Positions 1-11,194 of a stretch of DNA of 64,000 bases are shown here, one piece after another. The translations under genes were made by a program, and so were the position numbers. How positions within the stretch are numbered: position 1 is the stretch's first letter; every line of letters begins with the position of its first letter. The notes under the pieces were generated by a model that saw only the letters and a program-made list of their open reading frames with translations, had not been told where the DNA came from and did no database searches. This stretch comes from Cryptomeria japonica (taxonomy: Eukaryota > Streptophyta > Pinopsida > Cupressales > Cupressaceae), in assembly GCF_030272615.1 (NCBI RefSeq), contig NC_081412.1:344467870-344531869 (forward strand). Direction: 5' to 3'.

Positions 1-644
1 CAAAGAAGGCACTGGTCAAAATAGATTACACTCATCATTATATTTCACCATTTGTTATTTTAAAAAGCAAACAGAAGTAGTTAGGAAACATAGATCGAAT
101 AGCTTCTACAACAACAATCTTGAACTCATCTGCTATATCTCCATCCAAGGAACTCATGCCATTTCAAAGATCAGGAGATATCAGATTAGGATAATACATC
201 TGCTATAAAAAGCACTGGTTATCGGAGACATTCAGTGAATAGGTATACCCGCCTAGGTCCTGCAGAGCCTAAAGTGAGAGAGTTAGCAACCAAACAGGTT
301 CACTCTACATGTTGGCCAAGTCAATTGGAGGGTTTGATCATAGGAGTTGGCAATTTCCTTAGAACCTATCCAATCTGTTGATTTGAGACCCAACAGTATA
401 AATGTAAGATCTTATTTGTAAGATCAAATGTGAAATGCGAAAAAGGATTGTGTGAAGGTATATGCGAAAATAAGCAGAGCTATACACACAGACATCATTT
501 GAAGATTGAAGGAGGGTTTTTGTGAAGACAATCAGAACTACACTGGTACTGAATCTAGCATATGAAGATGCTATTTTGTGCAGTACATTCTTAATGGATT
601 TAACCATCCAACTGTAGTCAGTGTGACTCCCATTTTGTGATTAA
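1..644. other. No recognisable gene
   Basis: I see no supportable coding frame or RNA gene. The stretch lies directly upstream of a recognisable copia LTR tail. It may be the 5' part of that same LTR, since the related LTR of element A is about 1.3 kb long, but I could not match it by eye. Confidence 0.4.
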
Positions 645-955
645 GCAGTGAGCTCTAGGCGCTTGGTCTTTCTGCATGTGCAGACCCCATTTATGTACAC
701 TTACTATCTGCAGTAGTATCATCTGATTGTGGGTAAGGTTTCCCACAGTGGTTTTTCCCCTTACAGGGTTTCCACATACAAATATTGGTGTTATGTGTTG
801 TGGATGACTTTGTCTTTATGTTTCATGCACTAATCCTTACCGGTATAGCAATTAACTGGTTTACCGATATTAAGCATTAAGCTAGTTAAGTTGTTTTGGT
901 TTGAATTTATTTGACAACTGATTCACCCCCCCCTCCCAGTTGTCTCTGGGACCTA
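645..955 (+). repeat. Copia LTR tail (solo or truncated)
   Basis: Seen: the stretch follows, in the same order, the last 300 bases of the LTR of element A. It has GCAGTGAGCTCTAGG, then GATTGTGGGTAAGG, GTGGTTTTTCCCCTTAC, ATTGGTGTTATGTG and finally GATTCACCCCCCCCTCCCAG. A weak primer-binding-site-like string TAGTATCATGAT follows at 957-968. No Gag frame comes after it, so this is either a solo LTR or an element whose interior has decayed or been lost. The left end is not defined. Confidence 0.6.
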
Positions 956-2303
956 ATAGTATCATGATACAATGATGTCAAATTATCAAAATGAATGCAA
1001 AATCACCCATAGGTGTCTACATCATCATACAAAAATATGCACTGATACAAAAATTTGACCCAAAGGAGCTATGAGGAACTTCTTCCCTCTGACCCTAATG
1101 GTCTATATGGACACTGAGCTCTTGATGAAGGTCCGGCCCCTCTTAAGCCTATAGTTTTGCTTTGTCTAGATGGCCCCATAATCCCTCCACTCTCAGATCT
1201 TTGTTACTGAACCATACTCCTCTCTTTTGACATCATAGAAAAACTACTTGCACTCTAGCTAGCGGGAACTGCGAACTCATATAGATTCCACCAGTAAGAA
1301 ATATCTTGTGCTATCCTAAATACATAATCCATACCCGAGGAGAAATCACCCTACCCTATAGCCCTGGGCTTTTTAATGGCCTCCTCTACTTTCTTGTATC
1401 TTTCTACAGTCTTATCTCACTCGGACATAACTATCTACACCTTCTCTCAAAGGGAACCAATCTTTCCCACCTACAATTGTATCTAGTCCTCCAAAATATA
1501 GATATAGGCTCTCAAGTCCCCAAAATCATCAAGTTCCTCCCACCCCCAACCATCTCTTCCTTTGGGCTAATCATATCTTCCCTCCCAACCCTAGTCCTGA
1601 CCCTATACAAACTTATCCTATCCTATTGTGTCCCATTTCTATGCTCCCTCCCCCTCACCCTAGGGAGGTGGTGCATGAATTCATATCTAAGGTGCCTGCA
1701 CTTGTGCCTCTACCTATGCTCTTGGTACCTATACCTGCACCTATGCAACTCATGGCCTAGGTCAGCCCCATCCTCCTCTCCCTTATGGTGGCCTGGGTGG
1801 TCATCTACCCCTACCACCATAGCTCTCATCATCCCCCTCAAGACCACTCTCCCTCCCTCTCCTCCTACATATCTTGGCTAGCCTCTCCCCATTTATGTCA
1901 TCCTCTAACTAGGGTATCAACTCTCTAGACCCTATGAGTCATGAAATAGATGTGCCCTAAAATATGCCTCATAATTAGGCATCATGCCTACATCTGATAC
2001 ATCTAGTTGTAGATCCCATGGCACCAACATCAAAGCTTGAAACTCGGCAACAACAACCTCATAGGATAAACATGGGACCCATTGAAGAATCTCCCATCGC
2101 ATGCAAGCAAACTTTGTGGGCCCTAGCGGTTGTGCCTATACTCGACTAAACTGTCATGACACCCCATTTGGTAGGTGTCTCTCGATGATGTAATTTATTT
2201 GTCCAATTAGACATCTGATCTAATAATAGTAAGGGAGATTTATCTTGTCCTCCTTCCATGGCTTGCAATCCAAGTATGGTCACTAGATCACTGCATATCA
2301 ATA
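956..2303. other. Degenerate sequence, probably the 3' side of the PMD fossil
   Basis: No frame is supportable on its own. A 191-codon open frame at 1306-1881 (+) is rich in Pro, Leu and Ser and looks like the shadow of a low-complexity stretch. On the minus strand about 1930-2300 reads in short protein-like pieces continuing from the PMD fossil, so part of this block may be that gene's decayed C-terminal region. Confidence 0.35.
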
Positions 2304-2918
2304 TCATCTATGAATTTGCACCAAGACTCCATCTTCCCAAGTCATTGCTAGGAAACGCATGCTATACATATGAAAATAAGGTTGGCCTACCCCATAGAAC
2401 CTATAGAAAATGGGTCTTGTTATTTCTATATGCTCGAAAGCCCAAATTTGTAATAGAGTGACCCCTCTTGAAATACCACAACCTCCCAAATACATGAACT
2501 GATGCAAATCATGGTACAAATGGCCCAATAGGAAAGGCCCCCAAGAAAAATATTCTCCCTGAGTCAACATCATCTCCATGGCTCTACCCCATCCAATGGA
2601 CATGTCATGAGTCATCCAATCCAGATAGATGTACCCATGATGACTGTTGACAATCACTACTTGCATTAATCTTTCTAGCCCCACCTCGTACATCTTGTCC
2701 TAGCTGACATGATTGTCACGGACCTCCAAATCCTCATAATTGAACACTCAATGTATAACATCTATGTTGCCACCCTCTCGATCTTATACAACCAACTTTT
2801 TATGGCTAAAAATTCAAAAGATTTGATAGTCATCCTCCAAGGTCATAGACATCTTGCTTGTAGGAAAGTGGAATTTAGAGTGTTCACTGTACCATCTCTC
2901 AACTAATGGAGATAATAG
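2304..2918 (-). pseudogene. Plant mobile domain (PMD, MAIN-like) fossil
   Basis: On the minus strand the first readable piece (2918 to about 2815) gives LVERWYSEHSKFHFP followed by MSMTLED. This is the entry motif of the aminotransferase-like plant mobile domain, in which a 'LVERWRPETHTFH...MTVTLQD' type string is usual. After at least one frameshift, 2693-2304 gives a Trp-rich stretch with FSWGPFLLGHLYHDL and then LLQIWAFEHIEITRP, matching the core PMD motif 'A.LY..L...GG...LLQ.WAWE.I...RP'. PMD proteins are known both as host proteins (MAIN, MAIL1, which act in gene silencing and meristem upkeep) and as cargo of Mutator-like and LTR elements; nothing here decides between them. A frameshift and stops make this copy inactive. 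A TATA-like string on the same strand lies at 3841-3854. The family call is fairly firm; the coordinates cover only the readable core. Confidence 0.7.
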
Positions 2919-3840
2919 ATCGATATTTGTCTAAATCTTGAGCATGAAGGTTGCATTCCATAAACCAAGTATAGACAAAGTCAAGTGATCATCCTTTGAA
3001 AGTTGCAGTCTCAATCTCTGAGTCTATGGAAATCTCTCGTGTGAGTCTAGGGGTAGTAGATTTTTTGGCAATAACAAATGCATCAGTGTCAAAAAATTAT
3101 AAACTTTCATCAATCTTTGTTAGATTTATCTAGCGAATTCATCAACTTTATCAACTTCATTAGTCGCATTGTAATCTATCCTAGTAGGGCAATCACTGGA
3201 TTTCATCAATCTGACTGTCTATCCTACTAGTTGCTTCTGTTTATCATAGTGGTAGCCTGTTTTTTCCCTATTCTAACCATATACAACCTAATGTTTATCA
3301 CATACATGCTAACAAACCAGAAATATATTTTGATCATGCATAAACATAGTTTGACATATATACTCGTTAACAAATCATATACATAGTTATCCTTAGCATA
3401 TATACACCTAAACCCTAAACGCATCACTATTTGACACATGAAATTTAAGAAACCCTATACATGTTCATTTCATAAATACACTTTTACAAACCATAGATGC
3501 ATTTTCAATGAGCATAAATTCATTTTTAACATATACACATTGAAACCTAACCTAGATGCGCCAAGACTTGACATAGAAGCATTTTTTACATTTACACTAT
3601 TGTCATGGTTTTGGTGACCTGCTTCCTAGACCTAATTATGACACAATAAATGCATGAACTCAAAAAGGTGAGAAGGTACATATTACCCCACACTCCTTTG
3701 GCCACTCATATTGTTGAACTTGCTCGAATCTATGAAACACTCTGTCATGGCTTTGTTGTTGTGTTTTATCCCTCTCCCTTGCTCTGCACCTTGATCAATG
3801 AAAGTGATGGATGCAAGTGAGTTTGTCCCTATCCAACCCT

Positions 3841-3854
3841 CCTATTTATATGTG
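3841..3854 (-). promoter_or_regulatory. Candidate TATA box
   Basis: The minus strand reads CACATATAAATAGG, a good plant TATA box, in a locally GC-richer setting and about 0.9 kb upstream of the PMD fossil on the same strand. It could be the promoter of that lost gene. It could also be chance in AT-rich DNA. Confidence 0.3.
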
Positions 3855-4043
3855 TGGCAACCTTAAGTACCCATGGTGACCTCTTATGGTCACCGTGATC
3901 CCTTGAACCCCCATTTTCACCCATCCTTGACCTTTTTCACCTGCATATCCTTCCTGCTTAGCCTATCTAAGCCGTTTTGCTTATCCAAAGATTGCCTGAA
4001 TTTTTTTTGAAATTTTTTCACCTAATCTCTTGAGGGGGCATAC

Positions 4044-4117
4044 TGTCTTCCTTACCATGGGCAACCTATCATAGGAATGTTGTCTTCCTTTCCATGGGAA
4101 ACCTATCATATTAATGT
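4044..4117. repeat. 37-bp tandem duplication
   Basis: Two adjacent 37-base units (4044-4080 and 4081-4117) differ at four positions; each begins TGTCTTCCTT and contains CCATGGG and ACCTATCATA. The first is preceded by TTGAGGGGGCATAC, which looks like a polypurine tract, so 4044 may be the TG start of an old plus-strand LTR whose first bases were duplicated. Confidence 0.7.
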
Positions 4118-5002
4118 ATTACTTTTCTTTAAAACAACATGATAAGCTACATTGTCTCATGTGTTGTTTATAAATTTTTCTACCTAACTCTGTATTCTAA
4201 CACCCACATAGGTAACAATCTAGATAGACATTTGAGATAGGTATGATAACATTTTACACCTACTATGCTTATTTTGAATGGCGCATCTACCTTCTACTGA
4301 TATATAATGAATTAAGTCTAGGTGTGATTTTAAGTAGAAAGCAGTTGAAAGATGTAACTTTTAAACATAAATTTTTTCAAGGATCACTAATACTTCAAAA
4401 TTTTAGATACTAACAAAGAAAATTAAATCTTCCAATTGATATTCTGTCATCTCAAAGGATGATGGGGATTAGAAGAGTAAATTAAAAAATTTAATAATTA
4501 AGACAACCATTTCTTATCAACATCCATACAAATCTAGATATTTCACAACAATGGGATAAATAAACATATTCGAATCACTTAGATATGCAACAAAAAAATA
4601 CCAAACAACTATACATTCAACATAAGAATAATGACATGCATATATCATAGCATAAAGTCTATGATTTTAGGAAACCATCTAAATAGCTTTCTTTGAAGCA
4701 TATCCAAACAACTAAAAAAACATAATAAAACATCTACTTCTAACAACACAAAGTTTGCCAAAAGATCGATCCCCTAATTACTGCTCTCCCTAACCTATAT
4801 AGCTATCAAATTATAATTGTTTTAGAGAAGTAATAGTTTCTTGAAAAGATTGTTTTACAAAAGAACATAAAACATCACCCATCACATCACACATGGCCCA
4901 CCAGAAATTACAGTTTAAAACACCGGATAATCTTAAGGCTATGCTATGTACACCAACTCAGAATTAATAACTTCAATTTTTAAAGGGAAACTAGATATCT
5001 TT

Positions 5003-5294
5003 AGGCTACAAGTACCACCTAAAGTTGGGTGTCAAGTAGTTCTACCTTCTTTTCTTCTACTGCTAGTACCAAAGTCACCCTCATATATTTAGTAAATCTC
5101 ACCTTACGTTTCCATTCAAGGATTGTCAACCTAGAGAGAATGTCCTCCTATGGATATTCCATGAATTTTGTCTCGAGATGGAGTACGAGATCAATACCAT
5201 CTCCCAACAACCATCTTGGGTTCTCCTTTTGCAACAGAAAATACTCGTTCATAATGGATTGTCTCAAAACAATTTCTTCACTATGATAATCCCC
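5003..5294 (-). pseudogene. Unidentified coding fossil
   Basis: The minus strand can be read for about 97 codons with only two stops, both TAG where CAG would restore Gln. It contains strings such as ENPRWLLGDGIDLVL and ILEWKRKVRFTKYMRV. Random AT-rich sequence of this length should contain several more stops, so I take it as a decayed exon or ORF. I do not recognise the family. The fossil at 7419-8465 lies on the same strand upstream, so both may belong to one former gene or element, with a weaker coding-like stretch near 6950-7180 between them. Confidence 0.35.
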
Positions 5295-7418
5295 ACTTGT
5301 AGATGTTGGTTACTATTTTTCAGCCCATCTTTTCTCTTCTCTGAAAGTATCAACAACTCTTCTATATTCTGAAAAAATATTTTCTTTCCTTCCAAGATAA
5401 TGCATACAATCTAGAGATTATATTACTTTGTTCACTTTGAGGCCAATTTAAGTCTGGCTGAATTACAGGGAATTGGTCTTCATGAGGCAATACCATTTTG
5501 ATTTATAGAGGAGTAATCCATGTTAAAAGCATAGTTAATGGGAATAGAGTGTCTGTCAATTCTCTATTTTTTTGGAGTGGATATTGATATGTTACCACAA
5601 CCAACTTAGCAAACAATAATGAATTTTTTAGAAATATTGCTACCCTTAGTTATGAATTAGGTTTTAAACTCATTTAATGTTGTCTTGTGGAAAGCAATAT
5701 TCTATATTTTCAAAATAGCGTCACCACCTTTGCATGCCTTTCTTTGTACAATCCATCATAAATGAGCTATACTTTCTAGATTTTCTTGAAGATTATGCTT
5801 TGGGTTACATGAGTCTTAGCAGAGATCAAACGGTTAACATGGTTACAAACTAAGAAGCGTATTGGATGAGAACTCAAAGATCACCCAATATACCAACTAT
5901 TGGTATTGAATGATGTACTTAAGCCTTCGATGATGTGTAATTTCTAAAGGCTGACCAAGTCATCAAAAATTTTAGGAACTTGAGAACTAGGTATGAAGGG
6001 GTATCTGTGTTCTAAAATCATCTGATCAAGCAATCAAAGACAACTGGTAAGATGACAATACATAAATGAGGGAGGTTAGACCAGTGGTGTTTGATTGAAC
6101 TTAGGTACCATGGGGATTGGGTTCAAAAACTTAGAAATAATCATACTTTGGGTGTAAATTTATGGATGAGATCACCCAAAAGATAAAATTAGCATCGTAA
6201 AGGAGGAAGTGAAAAACCTAGGTAACACAGGCTTTGAAGGGGGACAAGGATTGACAAAGTCGCAGAGAACCAAAATGCATGACCAATCAGACTTATTCAT
6301 TGGGTAATAGAATCACACCAAAACATTGATAGAGAACACAAGGGATCAAAACAAAGGGAAGCTAATGCAACAAAAAAAAAAACTTAAACTAAGAAGGTGG
6401 AAGAGGAATTTCCACCTGAAAAAGTTGCACCTTATTGAGTCACACATATCCATTAATAGGCTGAGAAAACTAAATCCCATGATGAAATAGGAGATGATAG
6501 AAACAAGTTATAGTTAGAATGGGCTATGTTCATGATTATTGGCCTTTTAGAGAGAAAATACTACCATGTAGGAATATCATGTTCAGGTTGATACCTTCAA
6601 ATGGCCATTGTTCATAAAAAAATGTTGAATTCTTATCTAAATCTGATTCTTGTTGCATGTAACAAACTACTTCATTTTAGATGAGTTGAAGTATTAAACT
6701 CTTGAGCCTTTAAATTCTTCTCTATCATTTTTTATCTCCTTCATAATCACTAATAAACCTTATTTCTTTTGTTTGAAACTCATTTCCCCAATTCTAATAT
6801 CCTTAATGGGGTCTTTCAAAGGACCCCTTATTTAAAAAATGTAACACTTTTTTCCTGTGTTGTTCTCAATTTCACATTTTAGAGGACATGAAATCTTCTG
6901 ATCATAAAGAGTTTTAGGGTTCGGGACCTTAGAATCACAGTTAGTTGTCAAACTTTTGTATGAGTCTAGTAGGAAACCTTTTGATTCTTCAAGGTATGTG
7001 TACCATCTCCCAAGGAATTTATTTTACTTAAAAGATCACTCTCATGTATAACTTTAATTTGACTGATGGCATTAGTATTTGATAACTTACTTGCTAATGT
7101 ATAATTCATCTTATCAATTATTTCTCTTATACCCTGAGGGTCACCTTTGATGCGCCTTGTCTAACACTCATCAAAGGGGAGTGACTAAAAGGCCTCTTTG
7201 TTGAAGAAGAACCAGGAGAAATAATTGAGTAAAATAATATTCTACATTTCATCTCTTTGGGACTTTTCTTTGAATACGAGTGGAAAATAAAACATATCAC
7301 TCTCTTGTAAGGGAAAATTTGCCCAAAATTTCATGATCTGGAGAAGTATAATTATTATAAAGACTCTCTATCCATGTCCCTTCCCCATCTTCTTTTTCCT
7401 TAAGCACTAATGTAACAA
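5295..7418. other. No recognisable gene; faint minus-strand coding traces
   Basis: Mostly AT-rich. Minus-strand reading near 7180-6950 gives a short protein-like run (containing GDGTHTLKNQKVS) without any motif I can name. I found no LTR, tandem array or RNA gene here. Confidence 0.3.
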
Positions 7419-8465
7419 TCACCTAGCCTGATTATTTATTGAATGACATGGGGCCTTTACCATTAGGAAAAATGAAAGATGTTCAAAGATTTGGACAAGA
7501 GCATTCCCAACATAGAGCACTTCATCAATGACAACATCATCTGCAAACTATAAATTCATACCTATATTGTTATCCACTTGGTTCTCTCCCGTGTTGGACA
7601 ATAAAGGTGATACTTTATTAAGAGTAGACTTCAAAATATTACAAAATTTCCTCTAGAGGCTGATTGGTGTGATTTTCTTTTTTATCACTTTCCCAAATAA
7701 TTCATCTAAGAGTGTAGAAGATTGTAATCTTAGAACATCATATTCTAACAACATGAGATCAAAATTGTCATAAGTAGGTTCCATATTATTCACAAAGACA
7801 AAATCATCATGTTGTCTATAATATATTCCTTTATATTCATCCTTGTCATCAAGGGGTTTGGACTATGAAGACTAAGGTGACAAGGCACCTTTGGTTATTT
7901 CCATTGTTCTAGAAACTACTTTGTCAGATACTTGGAAACCATTATCAAAGACAAAAACTTCCTTTTTCAAATCATAATCAAAAGGCCTATTTGTGCATGT
8001 AGATGTATTTTTTTATAACTCTTTTGTTCAAAATCAATAGTAAATATTTCTGATTCAGGGGAATAGAGCTCAGATAAAATATAGTCCATACCTTTCTTTT
8101 CATTGTCAGAGACATTGACCTTGAAAATCTACCCATCTTCGCCCATTACCCCACACACAAAATCATCATTAGAACCTTCAAGACATCAATTGTAAATCCA
8201 AAAAATATCTCATTTTCTAGGCAAAGACCCTTTTGTAGAGGAGACAAACAATGGTTGGTTTGGTCCATTCTACATGTATATAATAGAGATTCCTTCTTCT
8301 ACAATTCTAGTTCTTCCTAATAAAGGTGATGATGAAATTAAAGATTCGCTATCATCCTCTTTTCTCCATACACATCAAGGAGTGATAGATGTATCTTCAA
8401 TTTCTTTATTAAAGAATTTCAGTTTCTCTATGTCTAATTTGCAATTGATGAATTTATTTTGCTAA
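7419..8465 (-). pseudogene. Unidentified coding fossil, about 350 codons
   Basis: From 8465 down to about 7990 one minus-strand frame stays protein-like (for example KLDIEKLKFFNKEIEDT, then VNVSDNEKKGMDYILSELY). After one frameshift near 7990 a second frame continues to 7419 (NMEPTYDNFDLMLLEYDVL, LLDELFGKVIKKK). Most of the in-frame stops are TAG where Gln or Trp would fit. The product is acidic and hydrophilic with no signal peptide, membrane span, zinc finger or polymerase motif that I can see. The opposite strand is also fairly open over 8274-8465, so strand is a judgement; the minus reading has the more natural composition and is longer. I cannot name a family. It could be a dead host gene or the accessory ORF of an old element. 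Confidence 0.4.
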
Positions 8466-8519
8466 CTCTTTAACTGGATGGTACCTATGATGTGAGGAAA
8501 GAAGAGTGTGGAAAATGCC

Positions 8520-9814
8520 TTCCTAATGTTAATTTCTTAGAGAAGTAAAGAAGATGTGCATTTCAATTCAAATTACAACAACTTATGATACACAATACAA
8601 GATAAATAGAGAAATATGAGAAACACAATCACATAGATGTACACCAAATTTCATGTGGGAAAACCCTTACGAGTGAAAAACCCACACACCATAGCAATCT
8701 CTTGTATTACAATAAAAACTATTTACATACAAGTTTATAGATTTTCAACCTTTGATCCGGTCTCTATTCAAGCAGTAGTAGTTCAAAATATTATGTTTAC
8801 AATTGGCTTTTCAATTACAGAATTACCAATCATCCAAAATGATCAATCAACCAACCTCCTTTTTAATCGCTTTCCAGATAGTTATTCGTCTTTGTCAAAA
8901 ACTAGTTCAATTTAGTTACCACATCTCCAACCATCGAACTTCCTCAGATTGTCAATAACATGCCATGTTGTCTCCATCACTTTCCCTGAGTCGTTCTATT
9001 TTTCACCAATCATCTAACACAACTCAGCAAGTCGATTGACATTCGACCGTGGTCCCCACCTCTGTCACTTTCAACTCAACTTATCATCGAAGTCACTTTT
9101 GACATGGATGCAGGATGGAAGGAAGAGAATGTCTCATGCTTTTCTAGCTAGCCTGCACAACTCCTCGAGAACCCTTAGATTACCTGCGGGGTGGTGGGGT
9201 AAGTTAACCTCCTTGTTTCCCTGTTAGCCCACATCTTCATCCAAGAATTTATCATCGTGTGGGGTGATAGGGATAACCTTCCTTGTGCCCTTGTCTTTAC
9301 CCTGCACTCCACCTTTATTTGTTAGACAAACCTTGTGGGATAACGAGAAAGAGGCACATTGTCTTTCTCCCACTATCCCATAGGCTTCCTTGTTGGGTTT
9401 TTAACACCATGTGGGGTGGCAGGGAAAGACTATAGTTCTCTACCATCTACTACCCTACAATACATCTTTCTTGACCAAGAGTCATGCAGGCTGGCAGGGG
9501 GAGACTAATTCTCCTTCCTTACCACTATCCTGCACCCTTGTCCACTGAGTCTTTATTGAGCTGCGGGGTAAAATGGGAAATGTCGTGTTTCCTTTCCTCA
9601 CTATCCCACAATGCTCTACACATTTTTCTTCTCCAAGAAGGTGTATAACATGAAGGTTGTCAAACTTCTTTATCAATAACACAAAGGTTATTCGATCTCC
9701 TAGGTGATCAATAACATGAGCATTATCAACCCCAAACTGCTGATTTAGAAACCAAGTACCATCTATCCAAGGTTTCAAACAATAAGTTTGAGACACCCAT
9801 TCTCTATTGGATAT
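8520..9814 (-). repeat. Old minus-strand copia LTR, B-like
   Basis: On the minus strand the tail (8700-8640) contains GTGGGTTTTTCACTC and AAGGGTTTTCCCAC, the paired G/T-rich strings that mark the U5 side of the copia LTRs in this window. The body holds the same class of hairpin units as the LTR of element B, at a similar distance from the LTR start. No interior follows on either side, so this is a solo or orphan LTR. Its termini are approximate. Open frames inside it (9036-9227 +, 9482-9796 -) are by-products of the repeat units. Confidence 0.5.
9180..9625. repeat. Array of about six hairpin-forming 70-78 bp units
   Basis: Units begin near 9186, 9256, 9333, 9411, 9485 and 9561. Each opens with a GYGGGGTRRYRGGG-like string and closes with CCCACTATCCYGCA-like sequence, so the two ends are inverted repeats. 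The clearest unit (about 9333-9386) pairs GTGGGATA with TATCCCAT and GAGAAAGA with TCTTTCTC around a nine-base loop. Unit sequences are diverged but keep both arms. Confidence 0.75.
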
Positions 9815-11138
9815 TGTTGCTGCTAGGATGTGTTGTTGTCATTGATGTCAACATATTCCTATGTTGCTGAGAGCTATTTGGTGTTCTGTTGATTGCATTG
9901 AGCTAATATAGATGGTTTATCTATTTGGGATGCTAGAATACTTCATTCTTTATTTGTTTCAGTGATCCTAGATATTGCTTGATTATATTAATTGATCTGG
10001 TTTCTAGTTCAGTCTTTCTGTATGGTGGTTGATAGAGTTTGGTGTTTTATTCGGTGAGCTCCGGTATGATCATATCTTTGGTTGTGGATTTGGGATAATT
10101 TTTTTGATATTCATGTGTATCTTTAGTTCAGATAGTTAATGATTTGGTGCTCCGTAAGTTATCTTTCTAGTTAGAATTGTTGTTGTTGAATGTTCCCATG
10201 AGTTAGTGTGTTGATCGATGAAGATTCACATAAGTGGTGTTGGTGCAGCTATTGTGGATGGTTCTAATGTGCTTGTTAGTGTTTCCTGATTGTTTCCTAT
10301 TTGCCTTGATGGTTCGCATTGATTCTTGTGCATGTTCTTGGTGATTTTGTTGATCCGGTGATATTCTTTGTGTTATGCGATATTCTTGGTGGTGTAGCAT
10401 ATTGTGGTTGATCTTGTTGAGATTTCCAGTGGTGATGCATGTTTGGATATTTTCTTTCGGTACATGTTCTATCATGTATATCATTATGTTGGTTTGGTGG
10501 TTCTCATATGTATCGTGTGATGTAATTTTATAATTGAGGTTTGAGGGATTGGCCGACCTTGTAGTCAAGGTTGATGAATTGTATATATAGGTGGTATAGT
10601 CATGTAATTTAGGTGTCGATGTTATGTTTGTATTATCAAAGAGTGGTATATGTGTGCATAAGTGAATTTATCCTTTGGTGTGGTGTATTGAGAAGAGATT
10701 GTTGTAGGGAAGACAAATGTGCTTAACTAGATCTGTCATCAGGCATAAAGAGATGCTATATTTGTAGTTCATGTAATCCGGATTGTAGTTTGAATCTTAC
10801 TATAAGGTAGTGAACCTTCCATGAGGGTTGTAGCCTTTTGGGTCATCTTATTTTGAGCAGTGAGCTCTAGGTAGTGTGCCTAAATACATGTGCTTCCCCA
10901 TTGTAATATTTACACATACTACTGCAGAGTATCATCTTATTGTGGGTAGGTTTCCACTGTGGTTTTTCCCTTAACCAATTTTTCCATGTCAAAATATTGG
11001 TGTTATGTGTGTTAGTACTATTGTGTTTATCTTTATTCTTATTGCAGTTGTTTAGATTTGAGATTGTTCTTAATTTCATTAATTTGGTGAAAATTGATTC
11101 ACCCCCCTTTCAGTTTTCCTTCTTGGTTGTTGCTAACA
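9815..11138 (+). repeat. 5' LTR of element A
   Basis: It starts TGTTGCTGCTAGG, matching the start of the C-D-E LTRs (shared GTTGTCATTGATGTCAACA in the first 50 bases), and ends GTTGCTAACA immediately before the primer-binding site. The tail carries the family marks GTGGTTTTTCCCTTAAC, ATTGGTGTTATGTG and GATTCACCCCCC. A TATA box is at 10582. Length is 1324 bases. Open frames on either strand inside it are not genes. Confidence 0.85.
10582..10591 (+). promoter_or_regulatory. TATA box of LTR A
   Basis: TATATATAGG, followed by CATGTAATTTAGG. The same arrangement (TATTTATAGG, then CATGTAATTTGG) is found on the minus strand of LTR1 and, with changes, in the other C-D-E LTRs and in LTR I, which supports it as the U3/R promoter. 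Confidence 0.6.
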
Positions 11139-11140
11139 AT

Positions 11141-11152
11141 TGGTATCAAAGC
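11141..11152 (+). other. Primer-binding site of A
   Basis: TGGTATCAAAGC begins two bases after the LTR. It differs by one base from TGGTATCAGAGC, the complement of the initiator methionine tRNA 3' end used by most plant copia elements. Confidence 0.85.
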
Positions 11153-11194
11153 TAGACCCTTCGAAAGAAGCTTGACTACTTGAGGAGATCCTAG

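Larger units (their letters stand above)
2919..5002. other. AT-rich non-coding sequence
   Basis: No gene recognised. Contents worth noting are a TATA-like box (3841-3854), a purine tract resembling a retrotransposon polypurine tract (4031-4038), and a 37-bp tandem duplication (4044-4117). From about 3280 to 3560 short variants of ACATATACAC and AACCCTA recur without a fixed period. Confidence 0.4.

Noticed and set aside
1306-1881. 191-codon plus-strand ORF rich in Leu, Pro and Ser
   Set aside because: Low-complexity composition, no start context or domain; the opposite strand may be the decayed end of the PMD fossil. Best explained as an antisense shadow.
9180-9625. CRISPR-like array
   Set aside because: Spacing of 70-78 bases with diverged arms and a plant LTR context; repeats are not identical and there are no unique spacers.
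9482-9796. 104-codon minus-strand ORF
   Set aside because: It lies in the hairpin-unit array of an old LTR and its codons follow the repeat units; no protein motif.
10203-10568. 121-codon minus-strand ORF, Asn/Thr/His-rich
   Set aside because: Antisense to the U3 of LTR A; composition follows AT-rich LTR sequence.
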